In this document: piece after piece, positions 22,576-32,300 of the stretch
Numbering within the stretch: the first letter of the stretch is position 1
How the letters are laid out: each line of letters opens with the position of its first letter
From: Hydrangea macrophylla
Taxonomy: Eukaryota > Streptophyta > Magnoliopsida > Cornales > Hydrangeaceae
Direction: 5' to 3'
DNA: 64,000 bases
NCBI GenBank assembly: GCA_033977485.1
Contig: CM066991.1
Location: 130,219,999-130,283,998, forward strand
The notes under the pieces: generated by a model
What the model saw: the letters and a program-made list of their open reading frames with translations, nothing else
What the model was told of the DNA's origin: nothing
Databases searched by the model: none
Program-made: the position numbers and the translations under genes

Positions 22576-23822
22576 CTGCTACTTTTGAAACTGTTTTGTT
22601 TTATTTTGTTCCGCTGCGTATCTTCTTCAAACTAATTTTTGGGAACGTTAATGAATTGGTTTAGCCTCGGTGGCGTGCCATGGGCTCCGGTTCTGCTATT
22701 GTGGGACCGGGCTGTGACACATAGTCACATAATTATGAATATTTCTTCACCAAATCAACATGTTATTCTAACTTTAACATGAATTTAACTACTAAATCCA
22801 GAATTGTTATCTCTTAACTAGCAATTGAAGCACATAACATGTACCTACATCAAGGCTTAAGCTAGAAAACTCACCTTTTCTGATTTCTACCCCAATTTAA
22901 GCTAAGAGATGCTGAATTTCTCCAAAACCAAGCTCAAAACTCACTTCGGTGTAATTTCCTACAAGAATTTGGCAACTGTGTGTCACCGATTAGTGTGAGC
23001 TACCAAATTTACGACAATCAGAACGTAAATTAAAGGTATAGGAACGATCGTCTCACCTCCACGAGTTCGAAAACGGTTTCGGTTCGCGAATTGGACAAAC
23101 GTCGGCGACGGAACGGCGGAAAGACGACGTCGGTGTCTCGTATTCTCGTATTCTCTCTCTGAGCTCTCTTGTTTTTTTGTTTAAATTCAGTACATGAGAG
23201 TCATCTCATGTAATGACACACACATGCAACATGTGTGACTGTCAAAGCCTCAATTTTAGCCATTTTTCGTTTACACCCCCGGAATTTCTTAAGTTCTTAT
23301 TATAAAATCCCCCAAACATTCCATTAACTATCCAATTATTTAAATGGTGTTTGTCTACGTCCCGCATGGGTCCCACATGTGATCCCAAATATTTATGAAG
23401 TTGCTATCGTACCTACTAATTATACATCTTTTTTGCAATAATGTCCTTAAGTTCTTATTTAAATTACGCCTGAAAGCTAAATTATGTGAAATCTCTACAC
23501 AGTCTACCTTTTATATAACATGACACTCACGTTCTCACCACAATTCTAAAAATGATATCTAACAATATCAAAATTACCATAAATTATACTACACAAGTAT
23601 AATTACTATTCATAAAGTACTAGATAAGTCAAATAACATTTAAATCACATAAATGTCATTTACTCATGTCAATGCAATCTCGATTACCGAATTTCCCGCG
23701 TCCTTACTGACACCTTACTGTTGACTCACAGTCAACCTCAGTCCAATTATCAAATATCTTTGATTAGCTCACAAAAACGAAAAATGCATGATAAACTATG
23801 AAATTTTGAAATGGGTGTGACA

Positions 23823-24042
23823 GGTGCTGCCTTCTCAACAGCACCAAGCAAAATTGGAAAAGATAGTATGCTGTCAACACCCTATTGGTACTGATAATCC
23901 CAAACCGAATTATTTACCCACTTCTAGCTACATGTTAACACTCCTTTTGTCATAAAATTAAAGTCCCTGCTAATCCAACTTTTTCAGTTGACAAAGCATT
24001 AAATATTTCACTTGTAGGAGACAATAAATTTATAAAAATTAT
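23823..24042. other. Sequence flanking the LTR nest
   Basis: It begins with a short foldback, GGTGCTG...CAGCACC (23823-23845). This is followed by 'atgctgtcaacacccta', shared in inverted orientation with about 4200. The rest is anonymous AT-rich sequence. Confidence 0.4.
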
Positions 24043-24213
24043 GGGTAAGTTTATTGTGAGAAACTTCTCATATTGGAAGGCAGGTTTTAACTGTTGGATA
24101 AGCATCTAGCAATAAATGCATCTCTAAATTCCTGGGAATCTTATCACTAGATGCTCATCTAATGGTTAAAACCCACCTTTTCATATGAGAAACTGCTCAC
24201 TATAATATTGCCC
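24043..24213. mobile_element. Foldback MITE, Mutator-like
   Basis: The two halves are long inverted repeats of about 65-70 bp, from GGGTAAGTTTATTGTGAG at the left to CTCACTATAATATTGCCC at the right, with only a short centre. Flanks AAAAATTAT (24034-24042) and AAAAATTAC (24214-24222) give an 8-9 bp target duplication. Long terminal repeats, G/C termini and ~9-bp duplication suggest a Mutator-type MITE. It is 171 bp and non-coding. Confidence 0.75.
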
Positions 24214-24220
24214 AAAAATT

Positions 24221-24402
24221 ACTACCTCATTTTATATTGATTAGACATTTATTCTAAATTGAGTGGAAAGTGTAATTTTGACATTTCACACACCATACAT
24301 TACCCTGACCTTTTAAAATAAACTCTTATTTTTGGGATTATCCAAAAAAATAAAAAATAAAAAATAAATAAGGTTCAACTCCAAAATTGGGACGAGGAAG
24401 TA
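24221..24402. mobile_element. Stowaway-like MITE, degenerate
   Basis: It starts TACTACCTCATTTTATATTG and ends TTGGGACGAGGAAGTA. The outline fits the CTCCCTC.../...GGGACGGAGGGAGTA family, but both tips are mutated. The interior is AT-rich. It directly abuts the right target copy of the preceding MITE. Confidence 0.55.
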
Positions 24403-24620
24403 CTTAATATAACAGAGCTGAGTGATGTGTGAATCCAGAGTCAACATATTGTTGATCAGGATATAAAGTCTCATGATATCCAAACACTAACTGTTAAAGG
24501 ATTTCAACTTTCAATTGGCCCACCACCACTATAAGATTAGGTTTATAGGAGTAATAAGTAGGCCAATTTTCAAGCAAGTTGACCATGGACAGAGGGCACA
24601 GTTGAAGTCACTACCTTGTA

Positions 24621-24816
24621 ATATATATATATATATATATAATCGTTATTAAAGAGAGGAGTTCTGTTTTGGTCGTCAAATTGTGTTTAACAATTATAAA
24701 ATGATAATATTGCCTTTAATGAAAATATAATTTAATGATCAAAACAGAGACCCTCTCTTTAATAAAAAAAATAACACACTCTTTAAAATCTGACGGTATA
24801 TATATATATATATATA
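24621..24816. mobile_element. Short TIR element between TA microsatellites
   Basis: The element proper is 24646-24765. Its left end TTATTAAAGAGAGG and the reverse complement of its right end TTATTAAAGAGAGGG match, and CTGTTTTG continues the symmetry inside. (AT)n runs lie just outside at 24621-24641 and 24797-24816. The gag-only element to the right inserted into the second run. A relative of this MITE seems to have been hit by the solo LTR at 33761. Confidence 0.6.
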
Positions 24817-25315
24817 TGATGATGCCAAAAATTGGTAAGAGTAAAGTAGAGCAATTTAGGAGAGAGAGGGAGAGAGAGTGAGAGACTATTTTTTGTATGT
24901 GGTTCGGCCCTGTTAATGAAGGTACCTACGTCCACGGGTGTGTCTGAGCACGTTCACTAGCAGATCACCGGCGGGCCTGGTGAGCCAACAAAGAGGGGCG
25001 GCACTACCAGTAATACCGGCCGGGTGTATGCGTATAATGGTGAATTTTGTAGAGGTGCTGTGTAGACTCAAGAGTTGGCCGTCCCCTTCATGAGGGGTGA
25101 GAGGTCTCTTTTATAGATGTAAGAGACCTACTCATACATGGATAAGGAAATATAATCCTATTGATATAGATTGACATTAATCAAGTAGGTTTCCTAATTG
25201 TATTAGGATTGATTGTCATTAATTGTGGGGGTTTCCCAATTGGATTAGGAAATAGATACACTTTCCATTAGTCTTCTAGCTTGAGTAGGAAACTGCCCAT
25301 AATTTGGGTGTATCA
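24817..25315 (-). repeat. 3' LTR of gag-only copy 1
   Basis: A 499-bp LTR, nearly identical to 27988-28476; the visible differences include extra GA units. The TATA box (TTTTATAG on the plus strand, 25109-25116) is centred in an inverted repeat GGTCTCTT/AAGAGACC. Confidence 0.9.
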
Positions 25316-25429
25316 GCTGCCCCCCATTTCCAAGATTGGCCAGATGCTATATCGGGGCAAGTTTGGAAATTAGTTGATGTCACTTGCCACTGTCTGAGTG
25401 CTTGAGGAAGCTGCCTCGGGGCTTCTGAG

Positions 25430-26430
25430 CCTGGTGAGTCCTCGGGAACTAGCTGAGAGTTGAGACCCTGCCTAGCTCGGGACTTTTAGGTGCTCGGGAA
25501 CTGACCGGGAGTTGAGACCCGGCCTAATTCGGAGTCTTTGAATGCTCGGGAAGTGACCGAGAGTTGAGACTCGGCCTACTTCGGAGTCTTTTTTGTTTGA
25601 GTTAGCTCCCAGGATGGTTATCTTCTGCCCGTAAACCTTCGTCAAGGCTGTGGGTAGAAAGATTTTACCATGTTGGAAAAGCCGACCTAAAGCGTATTGC
25701 TCTAGGGTCCTTTTTTCATGTTAACTCCCCAGGATGGTTGTCTTCCGCCCGGCCAGCCTTCGCCAAGACTGTTGGGAGAAGAGCTTGACCATGTTGGTGG
25801 AGCCGACCTAAATCACGGTGCTTTAGGGTCCTTTTGTTCCTCTATCGTCGGCCAACCTAAGAGATTTTAGTCACCTCTATCGTCGGTCTGGACCTAAGTG
25901 GAGTTAATGCCTCTGAGTACTGTAGGTGCTCGGGTTGTCCAAGATTTTGACTTGGTTATCCGCGAGGCCTGTAGATACCCGGTGTGATTACCTGTTTAGT
26001 TCACTACGCCATCTTGCCCCCCAAGCTTTCGCTAAGACGAGGGTCTTAAAGAGGCTATGATCTGTAGGTAACCGACCTGGAACATGGTGGTTGCAGGGTC
26101 TTTTGAAGCTTGCCATCATCAGCCACCTAGGGGGTTTGCCCCCATCGTCGGCTGGACCTAAGCGAAGCCGGTGCCTCGGGCGTGACCCCGAGGTCTTTGG
26201 TGCCTGGGTTCGGAGCCCGAGGTCTTTTGAGTGCCTGAGTTCGGAGCTCGAGGTCTTTTGAGTGCCTGAGTTCGGAGCTCGAGGTCTTTTGAGATGCCTC
26301 GGGGTTAGGCCCGAGGTCTTTGCATGCCTCGGGGTTAGGCCCGAGGACTTCGTAGATGCCTCGGGGTCATGCCCGATGACTTTGTAGATGCCTCGGGGTT
26401 AGGCCCGAGGACTTTGTATGAACTCTGACA
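25430..26430 (-). repeat. Tandem repeats in 3' region of gag-only copy 1
   Basis: Two arrays. At about 26165-26425 are eight units of about 31 bp, each with inverted arms such as CCTCGGG...CCCGAGG. At about 25430-25600 are three units of about 60 bp sharing 'tcgggaactgaccgggagttgagac'-like text. A duplicated 'gtcggct(t/c)...agggtcctttt' block lies between them. The same arrays occur in copy 2. Confidence 0.85.
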
Positions 26431-26534
26431 ATCGGTGAAGCCTTACGCGGTGATCAGGCAAGTACCACTGTAGTCGGACTCATCTAGAATGATGGAGACA
26501 GGGGGTCGGATCAGGATCATCGGGCTCTTGATTT

Positions 26535-27926
26535 TTATGTGCTGGAGGCAAAGCCGGAACTGCTTGATCCTGATCGATGTGAACTGGAGGTCAGGTCGGG
26601 ACTGTCGAACCATGCCTGTTGTAAGCTGGAGGTCCGGTCGGGGCTGTCTGACCCGAACTGCTGTGAACCGGTGGTCGGGTCGGAATTGCCGGACTCAGAC
26701 CGCTGTGAACTGGAAGAACTGTCAGAACTCCCGGGCTGATCTCGCTTTCGCTTACTTCTGGAAGACTCGTTGCTTTCTTGCTCGGTGTATTTGGTCTTCA
26801 GAAACTCTTCAGTGTCAATATATTTTCCAACCCTCTCAGAGAGCTCAACCAAAGTTTCCGGTCGGTTTTTGTGGAACGACGCGGCGCACTTGGTGTGTTG
26901 AACTCCCGAGCAGAAGGCTAGGATGGCAATTGTCTCGTTCAGATTGCGGATTTGAAGCTTCTGTTGGTTGAACCGGTCAGTGAACTCCTTGAGGGACTCA
27001 TTATTCCGTTGTCTGACTGTTAGTAGCTGCATGTCTGGCTTTGGCCGCTCATGCATACCGGCGAACTGGTTGATGAACTGCTTGCTGAGTTGTTTGAAAC
27101 TGCAAACCGATCGGGGCTCCAAGGAGTAGAACCACTGCATGGCGGGGCCTTTCAAAGTGCTGGGGAAGGCTAGGCAGTGTAGCTCATCGGAGTTGGTTGC
27201 TAGGGCCATCTGAACCTTGTAGGTCTGGACGTGGTCGACCGGGCTTCCCGAGCCGTTGTATGAATCTAGCCGAGGCTGCTTGAATTTGCGCGGGATGGAG
27301 AACCTCGTGATCTGGCTGGAGAACGGTGACTCCGTCTCGGTATTGACTTGATCCGGAACATAGTTTTGACCAAGCTTTTTGGCCACTCCGTCGATCTGCT
27401 TCTGTAAGTCCTTGATTCGGGCTTCCACTCCTTCCCAATCGGTATCTGAAGAACTGGTCGGGTTGGTGGAAGAGGCTTCTTCTTCATGGCGGGGTGCTGT
27501 CCTCTGGGATCGGGCTCGGCTATGACCTCGGGTAACCGTTCGCTTAGGGACGACTCGGCTCTTGACCGAGTGACCCAAGACTGATTCCCGGGCCCTATGC
27601 TCCCGCCTTTCCCCTCGGGCAGGAAGCCCACTGCTGACGTCTTTGACATCCTCAACACGAGACGGGTTGGCTCGGGCCCGTTGTCTGGTCAAGATTGGTT
27701 CTCGACCGTACGCAACGTTCCCGGGTCGTTTCCCGGCCACTGGAGGATTGCTTTGCTGGGCTAGCAGGGCTTCGATCTGTTGCTGGATTTGACGCTGGCC
27801 CTCCAAGAGTTGTGTGAGGGTTGTAGTGATTTGCTCAGACATCAGGACTGCTGCAGTCGACGCCGGGGCCGAAGGAACATCCCGGTCGGACTGCTGCGCA
27901 GCCTTCTTTCCCTTCTTTGGTGGCAT
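26535..27926 (-). CDS. gag: Retrotransposon Gag protein, gag-only copy 1
   Basis: An unbroken 463-codon frame. The N terminus is basic (MPPKKGKK), with a Gln-rich segment at about 35-58 and an Arg-rich region at about 100-150. A possible coiled stretch (ARIKDLQKQIDG) lies at about 169-180. The Retrotrans_gag-type core is at about 235-335, with LKGPAMQWFYSL, FKQLSKQFINQF and LKEFTDRFNQQ. The Ser-rich tail repeats SSSQ(R/Q)S motifs. No CCHC zinc knuckle is visible. Gag would assemble the particle that packages element RNA. The start is the first ATG after the PBS (41 bp away). The homologous frame in copy 2 has the same length with scattered substitutions, suggesting recent activity or selection. 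Confidence 0.9.
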   Translation of the reverse strand: MPPKKGKKAAQQSDRDVPSAPASTAAVLMSEQITTTLTQLLEGQRQIQQQIEALLAQQSNPPVAGKRPGNVAYGREPILTRQRARANPSRVEDVKDVSSGLPARGERREHRARESVLGHSVKSRVVPKRTVTRGHSRARSQRTAPRHEEEASSTNPTSSSDTDWEGVEARIKDLQKQIDGVAKKLGQNYVPDQVNTETESPFSSQITRFSIPRKFKQPRLDSYNGSGSPVDHVQTYKVQMALATNSDELHCLAFPSTLKGPAMQWFYSLEPRSVCSFKQLSKQFINQFAGMHERPKPDMQLLTVRQRNNESLKEFTDRFNQQKLQIRNLNETIAILAFCSGVQHTKCAASFHKNRPETLVELSERVGKYIDTEEFLKTKYTEQESNESSRSKRKRDQPGSSDSSSSSQRSESGNSDPTTGSQQFGSDSPDRTSSLQQAWFDSPDLTSSSHRSGSSSSGFASST

Positions 27927-27966
27927 ATTGATCAGTCAAGAATTTGTTGATGAGAAGAATTGTCGT

Positions 27967-27984
27967 TTCCCACAGACGGCGCCA
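27967..27984 (-). other. Primer-binding site of gag-only copy 1
   Basis: On the minus strand, TGGCGCCGTCTGTGGGAA begins 3 bp after the LTR end. The TGGCGCCG start is shared with primer sites of Tat/Athila-group gypsy elements. The tRNA species needs a database match. Confidence 0.75.
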
Positions 27985-27987
27985 AAC

Positions 27988-28476
27988 TGATGATGCCAAA
28001 AATTGGTAAGAGTAAAGTAGAGCAATTTAGGAGAGAGAGTGAGAGACTATTTTTTGTATGTGGTTCGGCCCTGTTAATGAAGGTACCTACGTCCACGGGT
28101 GTGTCTGAGCACGTTCACTAGCAGATCACCGGCGGGCCTGGTGAGCCAACAAAGAGGGGCGGCACTACCAGTAATACCGGCTGGGTGTATGCGTATAATG
28201 GTGAATTTTGTAGAGGTGCTGTGTAGACTCAAGAGTTGGCCGTCCCCTTCATGAGGGGTGAGAGGTCTCTTTTATAGATGTAAGAGACCTACTCATACAT
28301 GGATAAGGAAATATAATCCTATTGATATAGATTGACACCAATCAAGTAAGTTTCCTAATTGTATTAGGATTGATTGACATTAATTGAGGGGGTTTCCTAA
28401 TTGGATTAGGAAACAATTGCACTTTTCATTAGTCTTCTAGTTGGAGTAGGAAACTGCCCATAATTTGGGTGTATCA
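27988..28476 (-). repeat. 5' LTR of gag-only copy 1
   Basis: A 489-bp LTR. Minus-strand start TGATACACCC (28476), end GGCATCATCA (27988). The TATA box lies at 28270-28277 (complement), inside the GGTCTCTT/AAGAGACC inverted repeat. It drives the gag transcript toward lower coordinates. Confidence 0.9.
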
Positions 28477-29132
28477 GTATATATATATGTGTATATATAA
28501 AGTGGATCACTGATGAGTTGGGTAGGGTTGAGACTTGAGTCCTAAGCTGTTAGAATTATTTCATTTGTTCACTTTTTAAATGACATATTGAATAGTTCAC
28601 CATGACATATAACACATACAAGTTCATTTATCTTAAAAATGTCACTAACATCACCATAAATGACCCATTCTTCTATAGTTTTTGCTCATGTATTTCAATT
28701 GCAAAAACTTGTTTTCTGACTAATGCTAATCACAAATTTTTACGACTGATTCACATTTTTATGATTGATTCATATAAATTAATCAATTTGCATATAGGTA
28801 TCGAAAAAGTGCATCGAATGATTTATGTCCTCTATTTCGATGGACCTCACGCGTATAGGGTATGGGTCCCACCGAAATGGAGGGCACCGATCATTCGATG
28901 TACCATTTCGGTGCACTTTTTTGGTGTCCCAAGACTTACTCTAAATTAATTATATTAGTTTCATTATAGCTTTTGTAGTTCTGTAACCATTAAAGAACTC
29001 TATATTTTTTTTGGTTTTTATTTTGTTTTGTTTTTTTTTTTTTTTTTAATCAAAGAAAGCCAAATCTGAATAACTAAAGTATTGGGTGCCCAGTGAGTAC
29101 TTTTCATAAAACAATGCTTATGGTACAATACG
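28477..29132. other. Spacer between the two gag-only elements, with an inverted repeat
   Basis: AT-rich sequence. At about 28798-28925 an imperfect foldback is visible: 'atcgaaaaagtgcatcgaat' on the left against 'atcattcgatgtacc...gtgcactttttt' on the right. It could be a small MITE, though no clear target duplication was found. A T-rich run lies at about 29030-29047. No gene is supported. Confidence 0.45.
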
Positions 29133-29627
29133 TGATACACCCAAAATTATGGGCAGTTTTCTACTCAAGCTAGAAGACTAATGGAAAGTGCATCTATTTC
29201 CTAATCCAATTGGGAAACCCCCACAATTAATGACAATCAATCCTAATACAATTAGGAAACCTACTTGATTAATGTCAATCTATATCAATAGGATTATATT
29301 TCCTTATCCATGTATGAGTAGGTCTCTTACATCTATAAAAGAGACCTCTCACCCCCCATTGAAGGGACGGCCAACTTTCTAGTCTACACAGCACCTCTAC
29401 AAAATTCACCATTATATGCATACACCCGGCCGGTATTACTGGTAGTGCCGCCCATCTTTGTTGGCTCACCAGGCCCGCCGGTGATCTGCTAGTGAACGTG
29501 CTCAGACACACCCGTGGACGTAGGTACCTTCATTAACAGGGCCGAACCACATGCAAAAAATAGTCTCTCACTCTCTCTCTCCCTCCTAAATTGCTTTATT
29601 TACTCTTACCAACTTTTGGCATCATCA
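29133..29627 (+). repeat. 5' LTR of gag-only copy 2
   Basis: 495 bp, TGATACACCC to GGCATCATCA. CTATAAAA at 29333-29340 is the likely TATA box. It is centred in the GGTCTCTT/AAGAGACC inverted repeat (about 29322-29347). Confidence 0.93.
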
Positions 29628-29630
29628 GCT

Positions 29631-29648
29631 TGGCGCCGTCTGTGGGAA
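29631..29648 (+). other. Primer-binding site of gag-only copy 2
   Basis: TGGCGCCGTCTGTGGGAA, 3 bp after the LTR end and identical to copy 1. It lies 40 bp upstream of the gag ATG. Confidence 0.78.
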
Positions 29649-29688
29649 ACGACAATTCTTCTCATCAACAAATTCTTGACTGATCAAT

Positions 29689-31080
29689 ATGCCACCAAAG
29701 AAGGGTAAGAAGGCTGCGCAGCAGTCCGACCGGGATGTTCCTTCGGCCCCGGCGTCGACTGCAGCAATCCTGACATCTGAGCCAATCACCGTAACCCTCA
29801 CACAACTCTTGGAGGGCCAGCGTCAAATCCAGCAACAGATCGAAGCACTGCTAGCCCAGCAAAGCAATCCTCCAGTGGCCGGGAAACGACCCGGGAACGT
29901 TGCGTATGGTCGAGAACCGATCTTGACCAGACAACGGGCCCGAGCCAACCCGTCCCGTGTTGAGGATGTCAAAGACGTCAACAGTGGGCCTGCTGCCCGA
30001 GAGGAAAGGCAGGAGCATATGGCCCGGGAATCAGTCTTGGGTCACTCAGTCAAGAGCCGAGTCGTCCCTAGGCGAACGGTTACCCGGGGTCATAGCCGAG
30101 CCCGATCCCAGAGGACAGCACCCCGCCATGAAGAAGAAGCCTCTTCCACCAACCCGACCAGTTCCTCAGATACCGGTCGGGAAGGAGTGGAAGCCCGAAT
30201 CAAGGATTTACAGAAGCAGATCGACGGATTGGCCAAAAAGCTTGGTCAAAATCGTGCTCAGAATCAAGCTAATACTGAGACAGAGTCTCCATTCTCCAGC
30301 CAGATCACGAGGTTCTCTATCCCGCGCGAATTTAAGCAGCCTCGGCTAGATTCATACAATGGCTCGGAAAGCCCGGTCGACCACGTCCGGACCTATAAGG
30401 CTCAGATGGCCCTAGCCACCAACTCCGATGAGCTACACTGCCTAGCCTTCCCCAGCACTTTGAAAGGCCCGGCCATGCAGTGGTTCTACTCCTTGGAGCC
30501 CCGATCGGTCTGCAGCTTCAAACAATTCAGCAAGCAGTTCATCAACCAGTTCGCCGGTATGCATGAGCGGCCAAAGCCAGACATGCAACTACTGACAGTC
30601 AGACAACAGAGTAATGAGTCCCTCAAGGAGTTCACCGACCGGTTCAACCAACAGAAGCTTCAAATCCGCAATCTGAACGAGATAATCGCCATCATAGCCT
30701 TCTGCTCGGGAGTTCAGCACACCAAGTGTGCCGCATCGCTCCACAGAAACCGACCGGAAACTTTGGTTGAGCTCTCTGAGAGGGTTGAAAAATATATTGA
30801 CACTGAAGAGTTCTTGAAGACCAAATACACCGGGCAAGAAAGCAACGAGTCTTCCAGAAGTAAGCGAAAGCGAGATCAGCCCGGGAGTTCTGACAGTTCT
30901 TCCAGTTCACAGCGGTCTGAGTCCGGCAATCCCGACCCGACCACCGGTTCACAGCAGTCCAGGTCAGGCAGCCCCGACCGGACCTCCAGCTCACAACAGG
31001 CATGGTTCGACAGTCCTGACCCGACCTCCAGTTCACAACGGTCAGGATCAAGCAGTTCCGGCTTTGCCTCCAGCACATAA
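29689..31080 (+). CDS. gag: Retrotransposon Gag protein, gag-only copy 2
   Basis: An unbroken 463-codon frame starting at the first ATG after the PBS. Residues 1-10 are Lys-rich, 35-58 Gln-rich and 78-145 Arg-rich. The Retrotrans_gag core spans about 235-335, with LKGPAMQWFYSLEP (258-271), FKQFSKQFINQF (278-289) and SLKEFTDRFNQQ (311-322). The C terminus from about 395 is made of Ser-rich imperfect repeats. There is no zinc knuckle, protease or polymerase. It presumably forms particles around element RNA in the cytoplasm and depends on a partner element's pol. Its equal length to copy 1, despite substitutions, argues that the frame has been kept open. Confidence 0.92.
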   Translation: MPPKKGKKAAQQSDRDVPSAPASTAAILTSEPITVTLTQLLEGQRQIQQQIEALLAQQSNPPVAGKRPGNVAYGREPILTRQRARANPSRVEDVKDVNSGPAAREERQEHMARESVLGHSVKSRVVPRRTVTRGHSRARSQRTAPRHEEEASSTNPTSSSDTGREGVEARIKDLQKQIDGLAKKLGQNRAQNQANTETESPFSSQITRFSIPREFKQPRLDSYNGSESPVDHVRTYKAQMALATNSDELHCLAFPSTLKGPAMQWFYSLEPRSVCSFKQFSKQFINQFAGMHERPKPDMQLLTVRQQSNESLKEFTDRFNQQKLQIRNLNEIIAIIAFCSGVQHTKCAASLHRNRPETLVELSERVEKYIDTEEFLKTKYTGQESNESSRSKRKRDQPGSSDSSSSSQRSESGNPDPTTGSQQSRSGSPDRTSSSQQAWFDSPDPTSSSQRSGSSSSGFASST

Positions 31081-31194
31081 AAATCAAGAGCCCGACGATC
31101 GTGATCCGACCCCCTGTCCCCATCATTCTAGATGAGCCCGACTACAGTGGTACTTGCCTGATCACTACGTGAGGCTCCACCGATTCTCAGAGAG

Positions 31195-32195
31195 CTCATC
31201 CAAAGACCTCGGGCCTAACCCCGAGGCAGATAAAAAGACCTCGGGCGTAACCCCGAGCCATATAAAAAGACCTCGGGCCTAACCCCCGAGGCATCCAAAG
31301 ACCTCGGGCCTAACCCCGAGGCATAAAAAGACCTCGAGCTCCGAACTCAGGCACTAAAAAGACCTCGAGCTCCGAACTCAGGCACTAAAAAGACCTCGGG
31401 CTCCGAACCCAGGCACCAAAGACCTCGGGGTCACGCCCGAGGCACCGGCTTTGCTTAGGTCCAACCGACGATGGAGGCAAACCTCCTAGGTGGCTGATGA
31501 TGGCAAGCTTCAAAAGACCCTGCAACCACCATGTTCCAGGTCGGTTACCTACAGATCATAGCCTCTTTAAGACCCTCGTCTTAGCGAAAGCTTGGGGGGC
31601 AAGATGGCGTAGTGAACTAAACAGGTAATCACACCGGGTATTTACAGGTCTCGCGGATAACCAAGTCAAAATCTTGGACAACCCGAGCACCTACAGTACT
31701 CAGAGGCTTTAACTCCACTTAGGTCCAGACCGACGATAGAGGTGACTAAAATCTCTTAGGTTGGCCGACGATAGAGGAGCAAAAGGACCCTAAAGCAACG
31801 TGATTTAGGTCGGCTCCACCAACATGGTCAAGCTCTTCTCCCAATAGTCTTGACGAAGGCTGGCCGGGCGGAAGACAACCATCCTGTGGAGTTAACAGTA
31901 AAAAGGACCCTAGAGCAATACGCTTTAGGTCGGCTTTTCCAACATGGTAAAATCCTTCTACCCACAGCCTTGACGAAGGTTTACGGGCAGAAGATAACCA
32001 TCCTGGGAGCTAACTCAAGCAAAAAAGACTCCGAAGTAGGCCAAGTCTCAACTCTCGGTCACTTCCCGAGCATTCAAAGACTCCGAATTAGGCCGGGTCT
32101 CAACTCCCGGTCAGTTCCCGAGCACCTATAAGTCCCGAGCTAGGCAGGGTCTCAACTCTCAGCCAGTTCCCGAGGACTCACCAGGCTCAGAAGCC
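31195..32195 (+). repeat. Tandem repeats in 3' region of gag-only copy 2
   Basis: Eight ~31-bp units at about 31200-31445 begin GACCTCGGG or GACCTCGAG, and most can fold (CCTCGGG...CCCGAGG). Three ~60-bp units at about 32025-32195 contain 'tctcaactc(c/t)cggtca'. A duplicated 'aggaccctaaagcaacg..ttaggtcggct' block lies near 31786 and 31903. It corresponds unit for unit to copy 1. Short open frames here are not credible genes. Confidence 0.85.
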
Positions 32196-32300
32196 CCGAG
32201 GCAGCTTCCACAAGCACTCAGACAGTGGCAAGTAACATCAAACTAATTTCCAAACTTGCCCCGATATAGCATCATGCCAATCTTGGAAATGGGGGGCAGC

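Larger units (their letters stand above)
10092..22719 (+). mobile_element. Gypsy-type element, family B, lacking its 5' LTR
   Basis: An internal remnant (10092-12121) leads through a PPT (about 12108-12120) into a 3' LTR starting at 12122 and ending GGGCTGTGACA at 22719. CATAG occurs at 10087-10091 and at 22720-22724, consistent with a 5-bp target duplication in the C LTR. No 5' LTR exists between the left CATAG and the internal region. A weak PBS-like string (about 10126-10137) lies only ~35 bp in. I recognise no gag or pol domain in 10092-12121. The subterminal 'gtttggggacaaacttc' before the PPT is shared with the A element, so the two families are related. Confidence 0.6.
12122..22719 (+). 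mobile_element. B-family 3' LTR, split by the A element
   Basis: The LTR is 12122-13263 plus 21770-22719, about 2.09 kb after excising the A insertion and one AGGTC target copy. Both this LTR and the solo copy at 44745-46894 begin TATAACACCC and end GGGCTGTGACA. The family therefore has TA...CA rather than TG...CA ends. It contains a TATA-like CTATATATAG (12651-12660), donor GAG|GTAAGA (GT at 12813-12814), acceptor TTGCAG|GT (AG at 21996-21997) and a palindrome array at 22325-22575. Confidence 0.8.
8863..23822 (-). mobile_element. Gypsy-type LTR, family C, carrying the nested B and A elements
   Basis: The minus-strand LTR is split into 23822-22720 (5' part, starting TGTCACACCCATTTC) and 10091-8863 (3' part, ending GGGGTGTGACA). 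Removing 10092-22719 plus one CATAG target copy leaves about 2.33 kb, similar to the other LTRs here. Donor-like GGAG|GTGAGA (GT at 23055-23056 on the minus strand) and acceptor-like CGCAG|GT (9773-9774) frame a 651-nt predicted intron after removing the insert. A CGACCGGTCG palindrome at 9196-9205 sits where families A and B have CAGTCGACTG. Flanks AATTC and GGTGC do not match, so its own insertion site is unclear. Confidence 0.6.
24817..28476 (-). mobile_element. Gag-only non-autonomous LTR retrotransposon, copy 1
   Basis: On the minus strand: 5' LTR 28476-27988, PBS 27984-27967 starting TGGCGCCGTCTGTGGGAA, gag 27926-26535, a non-coding repeat-rich 3' region, PPT (GGAAATGGGGGGCAGC, about 25331-25316) and 3' LTR 25315-24817. 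LTRs start TGATACACCC and end GGCATCATCA. Flanks ATATA and GTATA are consistent with insertion into a TA microsatellite. Protease, reverse transcriptase and integrase are absent, so mobilisation must use proteins in trans. This organisation matches plant elements called TR-GAG. Confidence 0.9.

Noticed and set aside
26489..26971. 160-codon plus-strand frame antisense to gag
   Set aside because: It lies wholly within the opposite strand of the gag gene. The equivalent antisense frame exists in the second copy and shows no domain.
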